Shown: in pieces, positions 46,890 to 56,036 of the stretch
Position numbering within the stretch: position 1 is the stretch's first letter
How the letters are laid out: each line of letters opens with the position of its first letter
DNA from: an uncultured Bacteroidota bacterium
GTDB taxonomy: Bacteria > Bacteroidota > Bacteroidia > Flavobacteriales_D > Sanyastnellaceae
Reading direction: 5' to 3'
DNA: 64,000 nt
NCBI GenBank assembly: GCA_903932685.1
Contig: CAIZGX010000046.1
Location: 1 to 64,000 of the forward strand
Program-made: the position numbers and the translations under genes
The notes under the pieces: generated by a model
The model's input: only the letters and a program-made list of their open reading frames with translations
The model's database searches: none
Told to the model about the DNA's origin: nothing

Positions 46890-48920
46890 ATGTCAACATT
46901 TCAAGATCAAATTCAAGAAGGAATTCCAACAGCATTGCCGATTTTTCCAGCTATGGACGCGGCCATTAACCGGGCTCCGAAGCGAAAGGAAATTCTTTCA
47001 AAGGAAGAAAAGGGCTTAGCCTTGCGCAATGCTCTTCGCTATTTCCCTTCGGAATTACACGAAACATTGGCAAAGGAATTTGCTGAAGAGCTGAAAGCTT
47101 ACGGACGTATTTACATGCACCGCTATCGTCCGACCTACGATATGTATGCTCGTCCAATTTCTGAATATCCTGCAAAATGTCAGCAGGCTGCTTCCATCAT
47201 GCTCATGATTCAAAATAACTTGGATCCACGCGTGGCCCAACATCCGTATGAATTGATTACTTATGGCGGAAACGGTGCAGTCTTTCAAAACTGGGCGCAG
47301 TATCGTTTGGTGATGAAGTATTTGAGTGAGATGACCGAAGAGCAAACGCTCGTGATGTACAGTGGACACCCGATGGGGCTCTTCCCTTCAAGCCCTTCTG
47401 CCCCTCGGGTTGTGGTAACGAACGGTATGATGATTCCGAATTATAGCAAGCCAGACGATTGGGAAAAATTCAATGCGTTGGGTGTAACGCAATACGGACA
47501 AATGACTGCTGGATCATACATGTACATTGGTCCGCAGGGTATTGTGCATGGGACAACCATTACGGTTATGAATGCAGCGCGCATGCTTCGAAATAAGCGC
47601 GGCGATAAGACAGTCTATGAGCGTGCTGCCGAAGGATTGCTTTTCGTCACTGCGGGATTAGGCGGGATGAGCGGAGCGCAGCCCAAAGCAGGTAACATTG
47701 CAGGCTGCGTATCTATTACAGCAGAGGTCAATCCGAAAGCTGCGACAAAGCGTTTCGAACAAGGATGGGTAGATGAGCTTATTGATAATATTGATACGCT
47801 TTGCACGCGTGTTCAAGAAGAACTTAAAATAGGAAAAGCACACAGCTTTGCGTTCATTGGAAATATTGTTGAAGTGTGGGAAGTGTTCGCTGAACGCGGC
47901 ATTCAAATTGACTTAGGAAGCGATCAAACTTCGTTGCATAACCCATGGGCGGGAGGATATTATCCGGTTGGATTGTCTTACGAAGCGAGCAATGCACTCA
48001 TGGCAGAGAACCCAAACCTGTTTAAAGAAAAAGTTGAGGAGTCTCTGATTCGTCATGCTGCTGCTGTTCAAAAACACAGTGAGAACGGCATGTATTTCTT
48101 CGATTATGGAAATGCATTTTTGTTGGAAGCTTCGCGTGCAGGAGCAAATGTTATGGCCGATGTGCCCACACTTGAACGCGAGTTCAAATATCCATCTTAT
48201 GTTCAAGATATTTTAGGCCCCCTTTGTTTCGACTACGGGTTCGGGCCTTTTAGATGGGTCTGTGCAAGCGGAAAATCTGAAGACTTGGATGCAACTGATA
48301 ACATAGCATTAGAAGTTATGTTGAAGTTGAAAGAAACGGCACCTTTGGAAATTCAACAACAATTAGCCGATAACATCCAGTGGATTCGCGAAGCGAAGAG
48401 CAACAAGTTAGTGGTGGGCTCGCAAGCACGTATTCTATACGCAGATGCGCAAGGACGAATGGAAATCGCAGCGGCGTTCAACAAAGCCATAGTTGAAGGA
48501 AAGATTGGCCCTGTGGTTTTAGGAAGAGATCACCACGATGTAAGTGGAACCGATTCTCCTTATCGCGAAACGAGTAACATCTATGACGGTTCTCGATTCA
48601 CAGCAGACATGGCGGTACAAAACTTTGTGGGCGACGCCTTCCGCGGAGCTACATGGGTGAGCATACACAACGGCGGCGGAGTTGGTTGGGGAGAAGTAAT
48701 AAACGGCGGATTCGGAATGTTCCTCGACGGCAGTGAAGCGTGCGATAAGAAGTTACGCAGCATGTTGCACTGGGACGTTAACAATGGAATCGCACGCAGA
48801 AGTTGGGCACGAAACAAAGAGGCTGTATTCGCTATTGAGCGCGCAATGGAACAAGAGCCTTTGTTGAAAGTTACTCTTCCACAAGAAGTGAAAATTTCAT
48901 TGGACTCTTTTATTCACTAG
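46890..48920 (+). CDS. hutU: Urocanate hydratase
   Basis: Second step of histidine degradation, urocanate to imidazolonepropionate, using tightly bound NAD+. 676 residues from ATG 46890 (an in-frame start at 46779 lies inside the porin gene and is rejected). About 120 residues longer than the classical 550-residue enzyme, as in the Bacteroidota-type version. Motifs: YGGNGAVFQNWAQYRL, MYSGHPMGLFPSSP, GLGGMSGAQPKAGNIAGC and DHHDVSGTDSPYRE. The other hut genes (hutH, hutI, hutG/ftcD) are not in the window. Convergent with the DUF5684 gene, overlapping by four bases. Confidence 0.94.
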   Translation: MSTFQDQIQEGIPTALPIFPAMDAAINRAPKRKEILSKEEKGLALRNALRYFPSELHETLAKEFAEELKAYGRIYMHRYRPTYDMYARPISEYPAKCQQAASIMLMIQNNLDPRVAQHPYELITYGGNGAVFQNWAQYRLVMKYLSEMTEEQTLVMYSGHPMGLFPSSPSAPRVVVTNGMMIPNYSKPDDWEKFNALGVTQYGQMTAGSYMYIGPQGIVHGTTITVMNAARMLRNKRGDKTVYERAAEGLLFVTAGLGGMSGAQPKAGNIAGCVSITAEVNPKAATKRFEQGWVDELIDNIDTLCTRVQEELKIGKAHSFAFIGNIVEVWEVFAERGIQIDLGSDQTSLHNPWAGGYYPVGLSYEASNALMAENPNLFKEKVEESLIRHAAAVQKHSENGMYFFDYGNAFLLEASRAGANVMADVPTLEREFKYPSYVQDILGPLCFDYGFGPFRWVCASGKSEDLDATDNIALEVMLKLKETAPLEIQQQLADNIQWIREAKSNKLVVGSQARILYADAQGRMEIAAAFNKAIVEGKIGPVVLGRDHHDVSGTDSPYRETSNIYDGSRFTADMAVQNFVGDAFRGATWVSIHNGGGVGWGEVINGGFGMFLDGSEACDKKLRSMLHWDVNNGIARRSWARNKEAVFAIERAMEQEPLLKVTLPQEVKISLDSFIH

Positions 48921-49342
48921 GCCGCTCTTTTCACAACAGGAACAGCCGGTTCAATGGTATCCTGGTAAACCGGACCGACATATTCTTCGTCGTAGGCAAG
49001 CGCTAAATTCAACATATAAAAAACGTTGAATAAGCAAACTAACAACGCGTCAGTATTCGTGCGCTTTCCAAACGATTGGGCCAATTGAACCAATACCTTG
49101 AACCCGAAGAAGATATTCAGAACGGGAATAGCGAAATACCAAGCATGCTTGGCCGGTCTTCCAATGATTTTCATGATAATTATCAAGTCCCAACCTGGAA
49201 CAAAGGCTGCTTCGATGGGTTGATTGGCCTTAGCAAATAGTTTCATTTTAGAAACAAATCCGACAAGTATAATAAATCCTGCGATTAGAATGAGATGGGG
49301 TTGTTTAACCCAAATCTCTTGCAAAGCGATAGTTAAGTTCAT
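48917..49342 (-). CDS. Small DUF5684-like membrane protein
   Basis: 141 residues. Hydrophobic segments near residues 17-34, 65-90 and 100-115. The stretch EAAFVPGWDLIIIMKIIGRP, then WYFAIPVLNIFFGFKVLVQLAQSFGK, matches the tandem 'Trp/Pro-Tyr/Asn' pattern of DUF5684, a domain also found at the N-terminus of some Bacteroidota signal peptidases. No peptidase catalytic residues are present. The C-terminus is Pro/Val-rich (TIEPAVPVVKRAA). Function unknown. Confidence 0.68.
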   Translation of the reverse strand: MNLTIALQEIWVKQPHLILIAGFIILVGFVSKMKLFAKANQPIEAAFVPGWDLIIIMKIIGRPAKHAWYFAIPVLNIFFGFKVLVQLAQSFGKRTNTDALLVCLFNVFYMLNLALAYDEEYVGPVYQDTIEPAVPVVKRAA

Positions 49343-49511
49343 GATCTTTTTAGTTAGGTAATTAAAAGACGTGACAATCTATTTTAAGTTGCCTCAGGCT
49401 GCTCCAATGGAAAACTGATTATAGTCAAAAATTAAGATTCTGCTTGAAGATTGCAGTGAAAGGTGCAATTGAAGAACAGCTCTGAAGAATAATTCATAAT
49501 TTCACCAACCC

Positions 49512-50546
49512 ATGAACGTCAATACCATTCATTCATTCGACGAAATAAAAAAAATTCTCACAGAAGAAGTGGGTTCGCATTCGGCAACATTTATTTTGTG
49601 TGACTCCAATACCAACGAGCACTGCGTTCGTTTCCTTTTGGAGACTATACCCGTGTTGAATGAAATTCCGATCATTGAAATTCCGGCAGGAGAAGAAAGT
49701 AAATCTCTCGAGATTGTTGGACAACTCTACGAAGAGTTGCTTCATAACAATGCCGATAGACAATCGCTTCTGCTTAATGTGGGAGGCGGAGTAATCTCAG
49801 ATATAGGCGGATTCGTAGCTTCAACATACAAAAGAGGAATAGACTTTATAAATATTCCAACGACTGTTATGGCTCAAGTAGATGCTGCCATGGGCGGAAA
49901 GTGCGGAATAGATCTAATGGATGTGAAAAACGCGGTTGGACTTTTTAGCTGGCCGAAAAGCGTTCTTGTTTTCACTGGATTCCTGAATACACTGCCCGAA
50001 AAAGAATTGAAGTCGGGATTCGCTGAAATGCTAAAACATGCGCTTATTGCCGATGCTGAGTATTGGGAAGCCTTGTCGCATGTAGATTCCAATGAAGCTT
50101 CGCACATTGCTGTGTTTGTCAAACGCTCAAATGAGATAAAGTCTGAAATTACCAGGGAGGATCCTAACGAACGTTCTGTTCGGAAGAAGTTGAATTACGG
50201 ACACACCATTGGACACGCGATTGAATCGTTTTTTCTAGCGAAATCTGAACCCATAACGCATGGTAACGCCGTGGGTTGGGGAATGATTCTTGAAAATAGA
50301 ATAGCTGTTCAATTGGAAATTCTCAGCGCTTCATTAGCACAAACCATTGAAGATCGTGTTCTCAATATTTTCAGCCCCTTGCCATCTTTCAACAAGGACG
50401 AACAAGAACAGATTTTTGAATTCATACTGAACGATAAAAAAAATAAGAACGGCGTATTTCACTTTTCACTCATCCGAGAAATTGGAGATTGTTTGATACA
50501 GGTTGAAGTAAGCGAAGAAATTGCACGGAAGGTAATTTCCGTTTAA
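49512..50546 (+). CDS. aroB: 3-dehydroquinate synthase
   Basis: Second step of the shikimate pathway, DAHP to 3-dehydroquinate, NAD- and metal-dependent. 344 residues. NAD region [22 protein letters not shown], active site [17 protein letters not shown], metal-binding His in [14 protein letters not shown], and a C-terminal [11 protein letters not shown]. Stands alone; no other aro gene adjacent. A 169-base gap before it should hold its promoter; I see only a partial -7-like TAATTTCACC. Confidence 0.95.
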   Translation: MNVNTIHSFDEIKKILTEEVGSHSATFILCDSNTNEHCVRFLLETIPVLNEIPIIEIPAGEESKSLEIVGQLYEELLHNNADRQSLLLNVGGGVISDIGGFVASTYKRGIDFINIPTTVMAQVDAAMGGKCGIDLMDVKNAVGLFSWPKSVLVFTGFLNTLPEKELKSGFAEMLKHALIADAEYWEALSHVDSNEASHIAVFVKRSNEIKSEITREDPNERSVRKKLNYGHTIGHAIESFFLAKSEPITHGNAVGWGMILENRIAVQLEILSASLAQTIEDRVLNIFSPLPSFNKDEQEQIFEFILNDKKNKNGVFHFSLIREIGDCLIQVEVSEEIARKVISV

Positions 50547-50560
50547 TCGATATTTTCCCG

Positions 50561-50589
50561 TTGAAGTTGAGGGGAGGTGCTTAAATTTG
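50561..50589 (+). promoter_or_regulatory. Promoter of valS
   Basis: TTG (50561-50563), 18 bases, TAAATTTG (50582-50589), full match to the Bacteroidota promoter. The transcript would begin about 12 bases before ATG 50608, confirming that start. Confidence 0.72.
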
Positions 50590-50607
50590 CACCTTCATTC
50601 AACACAC

Positions 50608-53220
50608 ATGGAAATTCCAAGCAAATACTCTCCAACCGAGACGGAAGACCGCATTTACGCAATGTGGCTAGAGAAGAAGGTTTTTAAGTCTCTTCCCAAC
50701 GACAAGCCCGCGTACACCATTGTTATTCCTCCGCCAAACGTCACAGGAGTCTTGCACATGGGACACATGTTGAATAACACCATTCAAGATTTACTCATTC
50801 GTCGTGCACGTATGCGTGGATTCAACGCATGTTGGGTGCCGGGTACCGACCACGCCTCTATTGCTACTGAAGCGAAAGTGGTTCAGAAACTGCGCAAAGA
50901 AGGAATTAAGAAATCTGATCTTTCTCGCGATGCGTTCATGGAGCACGCATGGGAATGGACACACAAGCACGGCGGAATTATTTTAGATCAACTGAAGAAA
51001 CTCGGTGCAAGCTGCGATTGGGATCGCACGCGCTTCACCATGGATCCGAAATATTACGAAAGCGTAATCGACTGCTTCATTGACCTTTATAAAAAAGGAA
51101 AAATCTATCGCGGAGAACGCATGATCAATTGGGATCCTGCTGCACTTACCGCTTTATCAGACGAAGAAGTAATACACAAGGAAATACAATCGAAATTGTA
51201 TTTCTTGAAATATCAAATTGAAGGAACCAACGAATTCTTAACCGTTGCAACTACCCGTCCTGAAACCATTCTAGGAGACACCGCTGTGTGCGTGAATCCG
51301 AAAGACGAGCGTTACACACACCTTCACGGAAAGAAAGTTATTGTTCCTTTGGTGAACCGGGCTGTTCCTGTCATTGCAGATGAATATGTTGAAATTGAAT
51401 TCGGAACAGGTTGCTTAAAAGTAACACCTGCGCACGATCAAAATGACTTTATGTTGGGTGAAAAATACCAATTGGAAGTCATTAACATGATGAACGCAGA
51501 CGGAACCATTTCCGAAGCAGGAGGTATGTATGTGGGTCAAGAGCGCTTCGCCGTTCGTGATCAAATTGCGAAAGATTTAGATGCTGCCGGTTTATTAGCC
51601 AAGACCGAAGAGCACTTGAATAAAGTTGGATATTCAGAACGCACAGATGTGGTAATTGAACCACGCCTTTCGTTGCAGTGGTTCGTAGACATGAAAGACC
51701 TAAGCAAACCTGCTTTGGAAAACGTCATGAACGACACCATTCGCTTCTTCCCTCCGAAATTCAAGAACTCGTATCGCAACTGGATGGAGAACATCAAAGA
51801 CTGGTGTATCTCTCGTCAATTGTGGTGGGGACATCGCATTCCTGCGTTCTACGCACCTGATGGAAGTTTTGAAGTTGCTAAAAATATCGAAGATGCTGTT
51901 GCACAGTTTCAAGCCAAAGGCGCTTCATGGAGTGCAACAGATTTGAAGCAAGATGATGATGTTCTAGACACTTGGTTCAGCTCATGGTTGTGGCCAATAA
52001 GTGTATTCGATGGATTCTATTCGAAAGAAGAATTAGACTACTACTACCCTACTGCCGATTTAGTAACTGCTCCAGAGATTATGTTCTTTTGGGTGGCTAG
52101 AATGATTGTTGCGGGATATGAATACGTTGGAAACTTCCCTTTCAAAAACGTTTACTACACCGGTATCGTTCGCGACAAGCAAGGAAGAAAAATGAGCAAG
52201 TCGTTGGGTAACTCACCCGATCCGATTGAACTCATGCAACAGTTCGGAGCAGACGGTGTTCGTGTTGGAATGTTGCTTTCTTCTCCTGCTGGAAATGACC
52301 TTCCATTCGACGAGTCGTTGTGTGAGCAAGGAAGAAATTTCGCCAATAAAATTTGGAACGCTTTCCGTTTGGTGAAGAGTTGGGAAGAGAAGATCGATGC
52401 TTCGTTGGAGCAACCTGAATCTTCTGCCATTGCTGTGAAGTGGATGAACAATCGCTTCGAGCAAGTGCTTGCTGAAATGGAAGACGGTTACGACAAGTTC
52501 CGCATTAGCGAAGTGTTGATGCAGACGTACAAATTAATTTGGGACGACTTCTGTGCTTGGTACTTGGAAATGGCCAAGCCATCTTACGGTAAAGGAATCG
52601 ATTCGAAAACATACAACGATACGCTTGATATTTTCCAAAATTTATTGAAAGTGTTACATCCGTTTATGCCTTTCCTAACGGAAGAAATGTGGCAGCACAT
52701 GGACTCTTGGAAGAGCGAATCGGAAATGATTTGTATTTCGAATTGGCCTGCAGCAAAAACCTTCGATGCGAACATTCAAAAAGAATTTGAAGAGTTCGAA
52801 CAATTGGTGACTGAAGTACGTAACGTTCGCAAAAAGCAAAACCTTCCGAACAAAGAAGCCTTGGTTGTTTCATTCATGAAAACAGCAAACAGAAACTCTT
52901 CGTTTGATGCAGCGTTCACCCATTTATGTAACATCTCAGAATTGAATGAAGTGACAGAAAAGTTGAATCCGTCGTTTAGCTTCATGGTGAATGGGGTTGA
53001 ATATTTCATTCCATATACTGCATCTGTAGACGTTGAAGCCGAACAAGCGAAGATGAGAGAAGAGTTGACTTACCTCGAAGGATTCTTGAAGTCTGTAGAG
53101 GCGAAATTGACGAACGAACGATTCGTAAACAACGCACCGGCTGCCGTTTTAGACGGAGAGCGAAAAAAGCAATCGGACGCGTTGAGCAAGATCGCAGCGA
53201 TTAAAGAACAACTCGGATAA
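50608..53220 (+). CDS. valS: Valyl-tRNA synthetase
   Basis: Class I synthetase with editing domain, 870 residues. HIGH motif [15 protein letters not shown] (about residues 41-55), editing domain with [18 protein letters not shown] motif [14 protein letters not shown] (about 526-540), anticodon-binding domain, and a C-terminal coiled coil ([24 protein letters not shown] in part, VLDGERKKQ). Lone gene on its own promoter, convergent with the esterase gene six bases away. Confidence 0.97.
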   Translation: MEIPSKYSPTETEDRIYAMWLEKKVFKSLPNDKPAYTIVIPPPNVTGVLHMGHMLNNTIQDLLIRRARMRGFNACWVPGTDHASIATEAKVVQKLRKEGIKKSDLSRDAFMEHAWEWTHKHGGIILDQLKKLGASCDWDRTRFTMDPKYYESVIDCFIDLYKKGKIYRGERMINWDPAALTALSDEEVIHKEIQSKLYFLKYQIEGTNEFLTVATTRPETILGDTAVCVNPKDERYTHLHGKKVIVPLVNRAVPVIADEYVEIEFGTGCLKVTPAHDQNDFMLGEKYQLEVINMMNADGTISEAGGMYVGQERFAVRDQIAKDLDAAGLLAKTEEHLNKVGYSERTDVVIEPRLSLQWFVDMKDLSKPALENVMNDTIRFFPPKFKNSYRNWMENIKDWCISRQLWWGHRIPAFYAPDGSFEVAKNIEDAVAQFQAKGASWSATDLKQDDDVLDTWFSSWLWPISVFDGFYSKEELDYYYPTADLVTAPEIMFFWVARMIVAGYEYVGNFPFKNVYYTGIVRDKQGRKMSKSLGNSPDPIELMQQFGADGVRVGMLLSSPAGNDLPFDESLCEQGRNFANKIWNAFRLVKSWEEKIDASLEQPESSAIAVKWMNNRFEQVLAEMEDGYDKFRISEVLMQTYKLIWDDFCAWYLEMAKPSYGKGIDSKTYNDTLDIFQNLLKVLHPFMPFLTEEMWQHMDSWKSESEMICISNWPAAKTFDANIQKEFEEFEQLVTEVRNVRKKQNLPNKEALVVSFMKTANRNSSFDAAFTHLCNISELNEVTEKLNPSFSFMVNGVEYFIPYTASVDVEAEQAKMREELTYLEGFLKSVEAKLTNERFVNNAPAAVLDGERKKQSDALSKIAAIKEQLG

Positions 53221-53226
53221 TTGCAT

Positions 53227-53994
53227 TTATTTTTTTCGTGTTGAAATGAAATCGCGAACGATTTTCTTTTCCGCGAAAGCTCTGTTCCAACTGTCGTGTT
53301 TGACATCTGGATAAGAAATGAGGTGAACATTCGTGTTCACCTTTTTTGTTGCCATCACCATTCGAAGTGAATTCTCAAAAGGCACAACATTATCGGCTTC
53401 GCCGTGAAAGGCCCACACTGCGGTTTGCGTATTGTTCTTCGCTTGTGCAATATCTCCTCCCCCGCAAACGGGCATAGCACCTGCAAAGCGATACGGCTGA
53501 CGCGCAATGTATTCCCACGTGCCGTATCCGCCCATGCTCAATCCAACAATGTACATGCGCGTGGTATCAATCAAAGTGGTGTTCAACACGAGAGAATCGA
53601 TGCCATTCATTAACACTTGCATAGGCCACGTCGGATTTTTTCTCATGGTGTGAACAACAGCCTTCCAATCGACTTCGGTCCAGCGATGATTGCTCGGACA
53701 TTGCGGTGCCCACAAAACATAGTGTTCCAACCCGGCGGACTTTAGCGTTTCCATAAGAGTGGGCAAACCCACTTTCGTCTGAGCAAGATTGTCGCTTCCA
53801 CGTTCTCCTGCACCGTGCAAAAACAAGATAAAGGGCAATCGCGCTTCATAATCTCCATTCACAACATACTCTTTCAAGGGTAATTTCTTTCCATTTGAAA
53901 CAAGGAATTTCTCTTGCTGCGCTTGGGTTTCAGCAAGAATAAGCAAGCATAAAACTAGAAAAACACCTCGCATAGGAATGAAATTTTTGTTCAT
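53227..53994 (-). CDS. Secreted alpha/beta-hydrolase (prolyl oligopeptidase/esterase type)
   Basis: 255 residues. A signal peptide is visible best from Met8 (MRGVFLVLCLLILAETQA), so ATG 53973 is an alternative start. Serine hydrolase with nucleophile in VGLSMGGYGTW, acid in AFHGEADNVVPF, and His in PDVKHDSW. The oxyanion motif is LFLHGAGERGSDN, typical of the 'esterase-D/phospholipase-carboxylesterase' class of periplasmic dienelactone hydrolase-like enzymes. Substrate unknown. A -7 box on the minus strand lies just upstream (54005-54012). Confidence 0.86.
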   Translation of the reverse strand: MNKNFIPMRGVFLVLCLLILAETQAQQEKFLVSNGKKLPLKEYVVNGDYEARLPFILFLHGAGERGSDNLAQTKVGLPTLMETLKSAGLEHYVLWAPQCPSNHRWTEVDWKAVVHTMRKNPTWPMQVLMNGIDSLVLNTTLIDTTRMYIVGLSMGGYGTWEYIARQPYRFAGAMPVCGGGDIAQAKNNTQTAVWAFHGEADNVVPFENSLRMVMATKKVNTNVHLISYPDVKHDSWNRAFAEKKIVRDFISTRKK

Positions 53995-54004
53995 ATATGA
54001 AAAT

Positions 54005-54012
54005 CAAATATA
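54005..54012 (-). promoter_or_regulatory. -7 box of the esterase gene
   Basis: TATATTTG on the minus strand, perfect TAnnTTTG. The start point would be a few bases before ATG 53994 or about 26 before ATG 53973. -33 region poor (TTG at 14 bases). Confidence 0.4.
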
Positions 54013-54068
54013 GCACGGCCATAGACCAACTGGACTTCACCTTTCGTTTGAAAAAGAAAACAACAGTT

Positions 54069-54866
54069 ATGAAAACGACTCACACCCTTTTCAAAACACT
54101 CGATGAAGTGGTTTTTGAAACTCGAAACAAAATGTATGGAGCTTATACGCTTCGTAAGAATTACGGCCGCAGAACTTTGCTCTCTACCGCTATGGGCATT
54201 TGTATGGTCTCTGGATTTCTCTTCGCACTAACCCTTTCCAACAAGGCCATTGAGAAAAAAGCACCTGAAGTGCAATTGACGCAATTGGCGACTGTTCGAT
54301 TGGATGAAATAAAAATTCAACCTAAAAAAGAACCAAAGAAACAATCTCTCGTGCAGAAAGCACAAGGGGGTGGCGCTGAAAACCGCACGGTAACTATAGT
54401 GGATAACACCACCAAGAAAACGAACGTCTTCTCACGCTTTGGAGGAATTGGTCTTGGCGGCGACGATGATTTCTTCGGATTTCCTGAAGAACCCAATTTC
54501 GAAATTGACACCACAACTGTGAAAAAGAAAAAAAATAACAATTTCAAAACATTCGCTCAATTCATGCCCGAATATCCTGGCGGAATTTCTGAACTTTATT
54601 CATTTCTTCAAGAAAATATCTACTACCCGGAGCGAATGAAAAACCTCGGAATCGAAGGAACAGTCTATGTTTCCTTCGTTATTGAAGAAGACGGAAGCAT
54701 CTCTAGAGTGGGCATTGAACGTGGCATTGAGAATGGCGAAGATTTGAATAAAATAGCTATAAAAGCCATTCAAAAAATGCCGAATTGGATCCCTGGACGT
54801 AGCGGAAATACGTCCGTTGCTGTAAAACAAACTATTCCTATTCAATTTTCACTCGTAAACGATTAA
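54069..54866 (+). CDS. tonB: Energy transducer TonB
   Basis: 265 residues from ATG 54069 (MKTTHTLFKTLDEVVFETRNKMYG, as in other Bacteroidota TonB proteins; a start at 53997 would only add an unlike leader). One membrane segment (LLSTAMGICMVSGFLFAL, about 40-60). A Lys/Pro-poor periplasmic linker with an unusual Gly/Phe/Asp stretch (GGIGLGGDDDFFGFPEEP). C-terminal TonB domain with PEYPGGISELYSFLQENIYYPE, GTVYVSFVIEEDGSISRVGIERGI and PNWIPGR. It transmits proton-motive force to outer-membrane receptors. ExbB/ExbD genes are not adjacent; the gene before is the divergent esterase. Confidence 0.92.
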   Translation: MKTTHTLFKTLDEVVFETRNKMYGAYTLRKNYGRRTLLSTAMGICMVSGFLFALTLSNKAIEKKAPEVQLTQLATVRLDEIKIQPKKEPKKQSLVQKAQGGGAENRTVTIVDNTTKKTNVFSRFGGIGLGGDDDFFGFPEEPNFEIDTTTVKKKKNNNFKTFAQFMPEYPGGISELYSFLQENIYYPERMKNLGIEGTVYVSFVIEEDGSISRVGIERGIENGEDLNKIAIKAIQKMPNWIPGRSGNTSVAVKQTIPIQFSLVND

Positions 54867-54871
54867 ATTTG
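54864..54871 (+). promoter_or_regulatory. -7-like box at the end of tonB
   Basis: TAAATTTG followed by CACC, seven bases before ATG 54878, like the valS box. It would produce an almost leaderless message, or may be chance within coding sequence. Confidence 0.35.
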
Positions 54872-54877
54872 CACCCT

Positions 54878-55090
54878 ATGCTAAAAAAGCCGTTGCTCAT
54901 TAGTCAGATTATTATGGTAGGAGTATTCATTGGAATGGCCATCTTTTGTGCGGCCTCCAATGCGTTAGACAACACCTTGCCGGGCCAACGTAAATATTGG
55001 TTCGCGCTTGTGTTACTGCTGTATGCTGCAATGCGCGCAAGAAGAATTTTCAATGCGTGGAAAGAAATAAATTCTGAAAAAACCACATGA
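54878..55090 (+). CDS. Small two-span membrane protein
   Basis: 70 residues from ATG 54878. Two hydrophobic stretches (LLISQIIMVGVFIGMAIFCA and FALVLLLYAA) with a short loop DNTLPGQRKYW. Basic C-terminus. No family recognised. It begins 11 bases after tonB and its stop overlaps the next gene's start (ATGA), so it is part of that operon. It may help the TonB complex, which is inference from position. Confidence 0.68.
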   Translation: MLKKPLLISQIIMVGVFIGMAIFCAASNALDNTLPGQRKYWFALVLLLYAAMRARRIFNAWKEINSEKTT

Positions 55091-56019
55091 TGAAAAAACT
55101 ATTTTTTTTAGCGCTCGTAGGCGCTTTGCTTGCTAGCTGCGGCAACTACGACACAACAGCCCAAGGCATTTCATCGGGTGAGTTGAAAATTGGAGTCGAT
55201 GAGAGTTACAGTCTCATGATGCAATCACAAATTCCCGTCTATCAGCAGATTTACGATAAGGCGAAAATTAAACCGACCTATTCCACTGAAGAGGAAATCA
55301 TTCGCTTATTGTTGGCAGATAGCATTCAAGCTGCAATAATTAACCGACCACTTTCGCAAACTGAATTGGATTTCTTTGCTTCGAAGCAACGCATTCCTGA
55401 ATCTGTGAAAATTGCTACAGATGCTATTGCACTTATTATTCATCAGGACAATCAAGATTCTGTTTTAACCCTTAATCAAGCGAAGCAAGTTCTAGGCGGA
55501 CAAATCACCAATTGGAATCAGATTAACCCTTCCAACAAAAGCGGAGACATTCGAATTATTTTCGATCACAACGGATCGTGCAATGCGCGTTATGTTCAAG
55601 AGAATTTTTTGAATGGAGGTGGAATGCCTGCAAACTTCTTCGCTATGGACAGCACGGCTGCCGTGATTAATTATGTTCACGACAATCCGGGAGCCATTGG
55701 AATTATTTCAGTGAGTTGGATAACCGATCCAGAAGACAAGGTGACGAAGGCGTTCAGAGATAAAATTGATGTTGTCGGTATATTGAACAACACCCTTACG
55801 GATCATCCGGAACGCGTGAGATATCCCTTCCAAGCCTATGTGTTCGACAAGAGCTATCCGTTCACTAGAGATGTCTATGCTATCCGCACAGGATTGAAGG
55901 GAACGGTGGGAACTGGATTCATTTCTTTCTTGAACGGAGAGAAGGGACAATTGATCATTCACAAAATGGGCATGGTTGCTGCTACGTCGCCCACAAGAGT
56001 TATTCGAATTAAAGACTAA
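55087..56019 (+). CDS. PstS-like substrate-binding lipoprotein
   Basis: 310 residues, lipobox LLASC (Cys18). The fold of phosphate-type periplasmic binding proteins: VDESYSLMMQSQIPVYQQIYDK, VLGGQITNWNQINPS, and DHNGSCNARYVQENFL in the position where PstS binds anion. No permease or ATPase gene is near, so it may not serve transport. Bacteroidota often pair such a protein with tonB and a TPR gene, as here; a regulatory or sensing role is thinkable. The start overlaps the small membrane gene by four bases. Confidence 0.85.
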   Translation: MMKKLFFLALVGALLASCGNYDTTAQGISSGELKIGVDESYSLMMQSQIPVYQQIYDKAKIKPTYSTEEEIIRLLLADSIQAAIINRPLSQTELDFFASKQRIPESVKIATDAIALIIHQDNQDSVLTLNQAKQVLGGQITNWNQINPSNKSGDIRIIFDHNGSCNARYVQENFLNGGGMPANFFAMDSTAAVINYVHDNPGAIGIISVSWITDPEDKVTKAFRDKIDVVGILNNTLTDHPERVRYPFQAYVFDKSYPFTRDVYAIRTGLKGTVGTGFISFLNGEKGQLIIHKMGMVAATSPTRVIRIKD

Positions 56020-56036
56020 ACCTGAAATAAGTAAAC

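Noticed and set aside
48917-49342. Signal peptidase I fragment
   Set aside because: Similar membrane segment pattern, but no catalytic Ser/Lys boxes and a complete small protein with its own stop; kept as DUF5684-like.
49343-49511. tRNA or regulatory RNA in the 169-base gap before aroB
   Set aside because: No cloverleaf or conserved T-loop seen; only a partial promoter-like TAATTTCACC.
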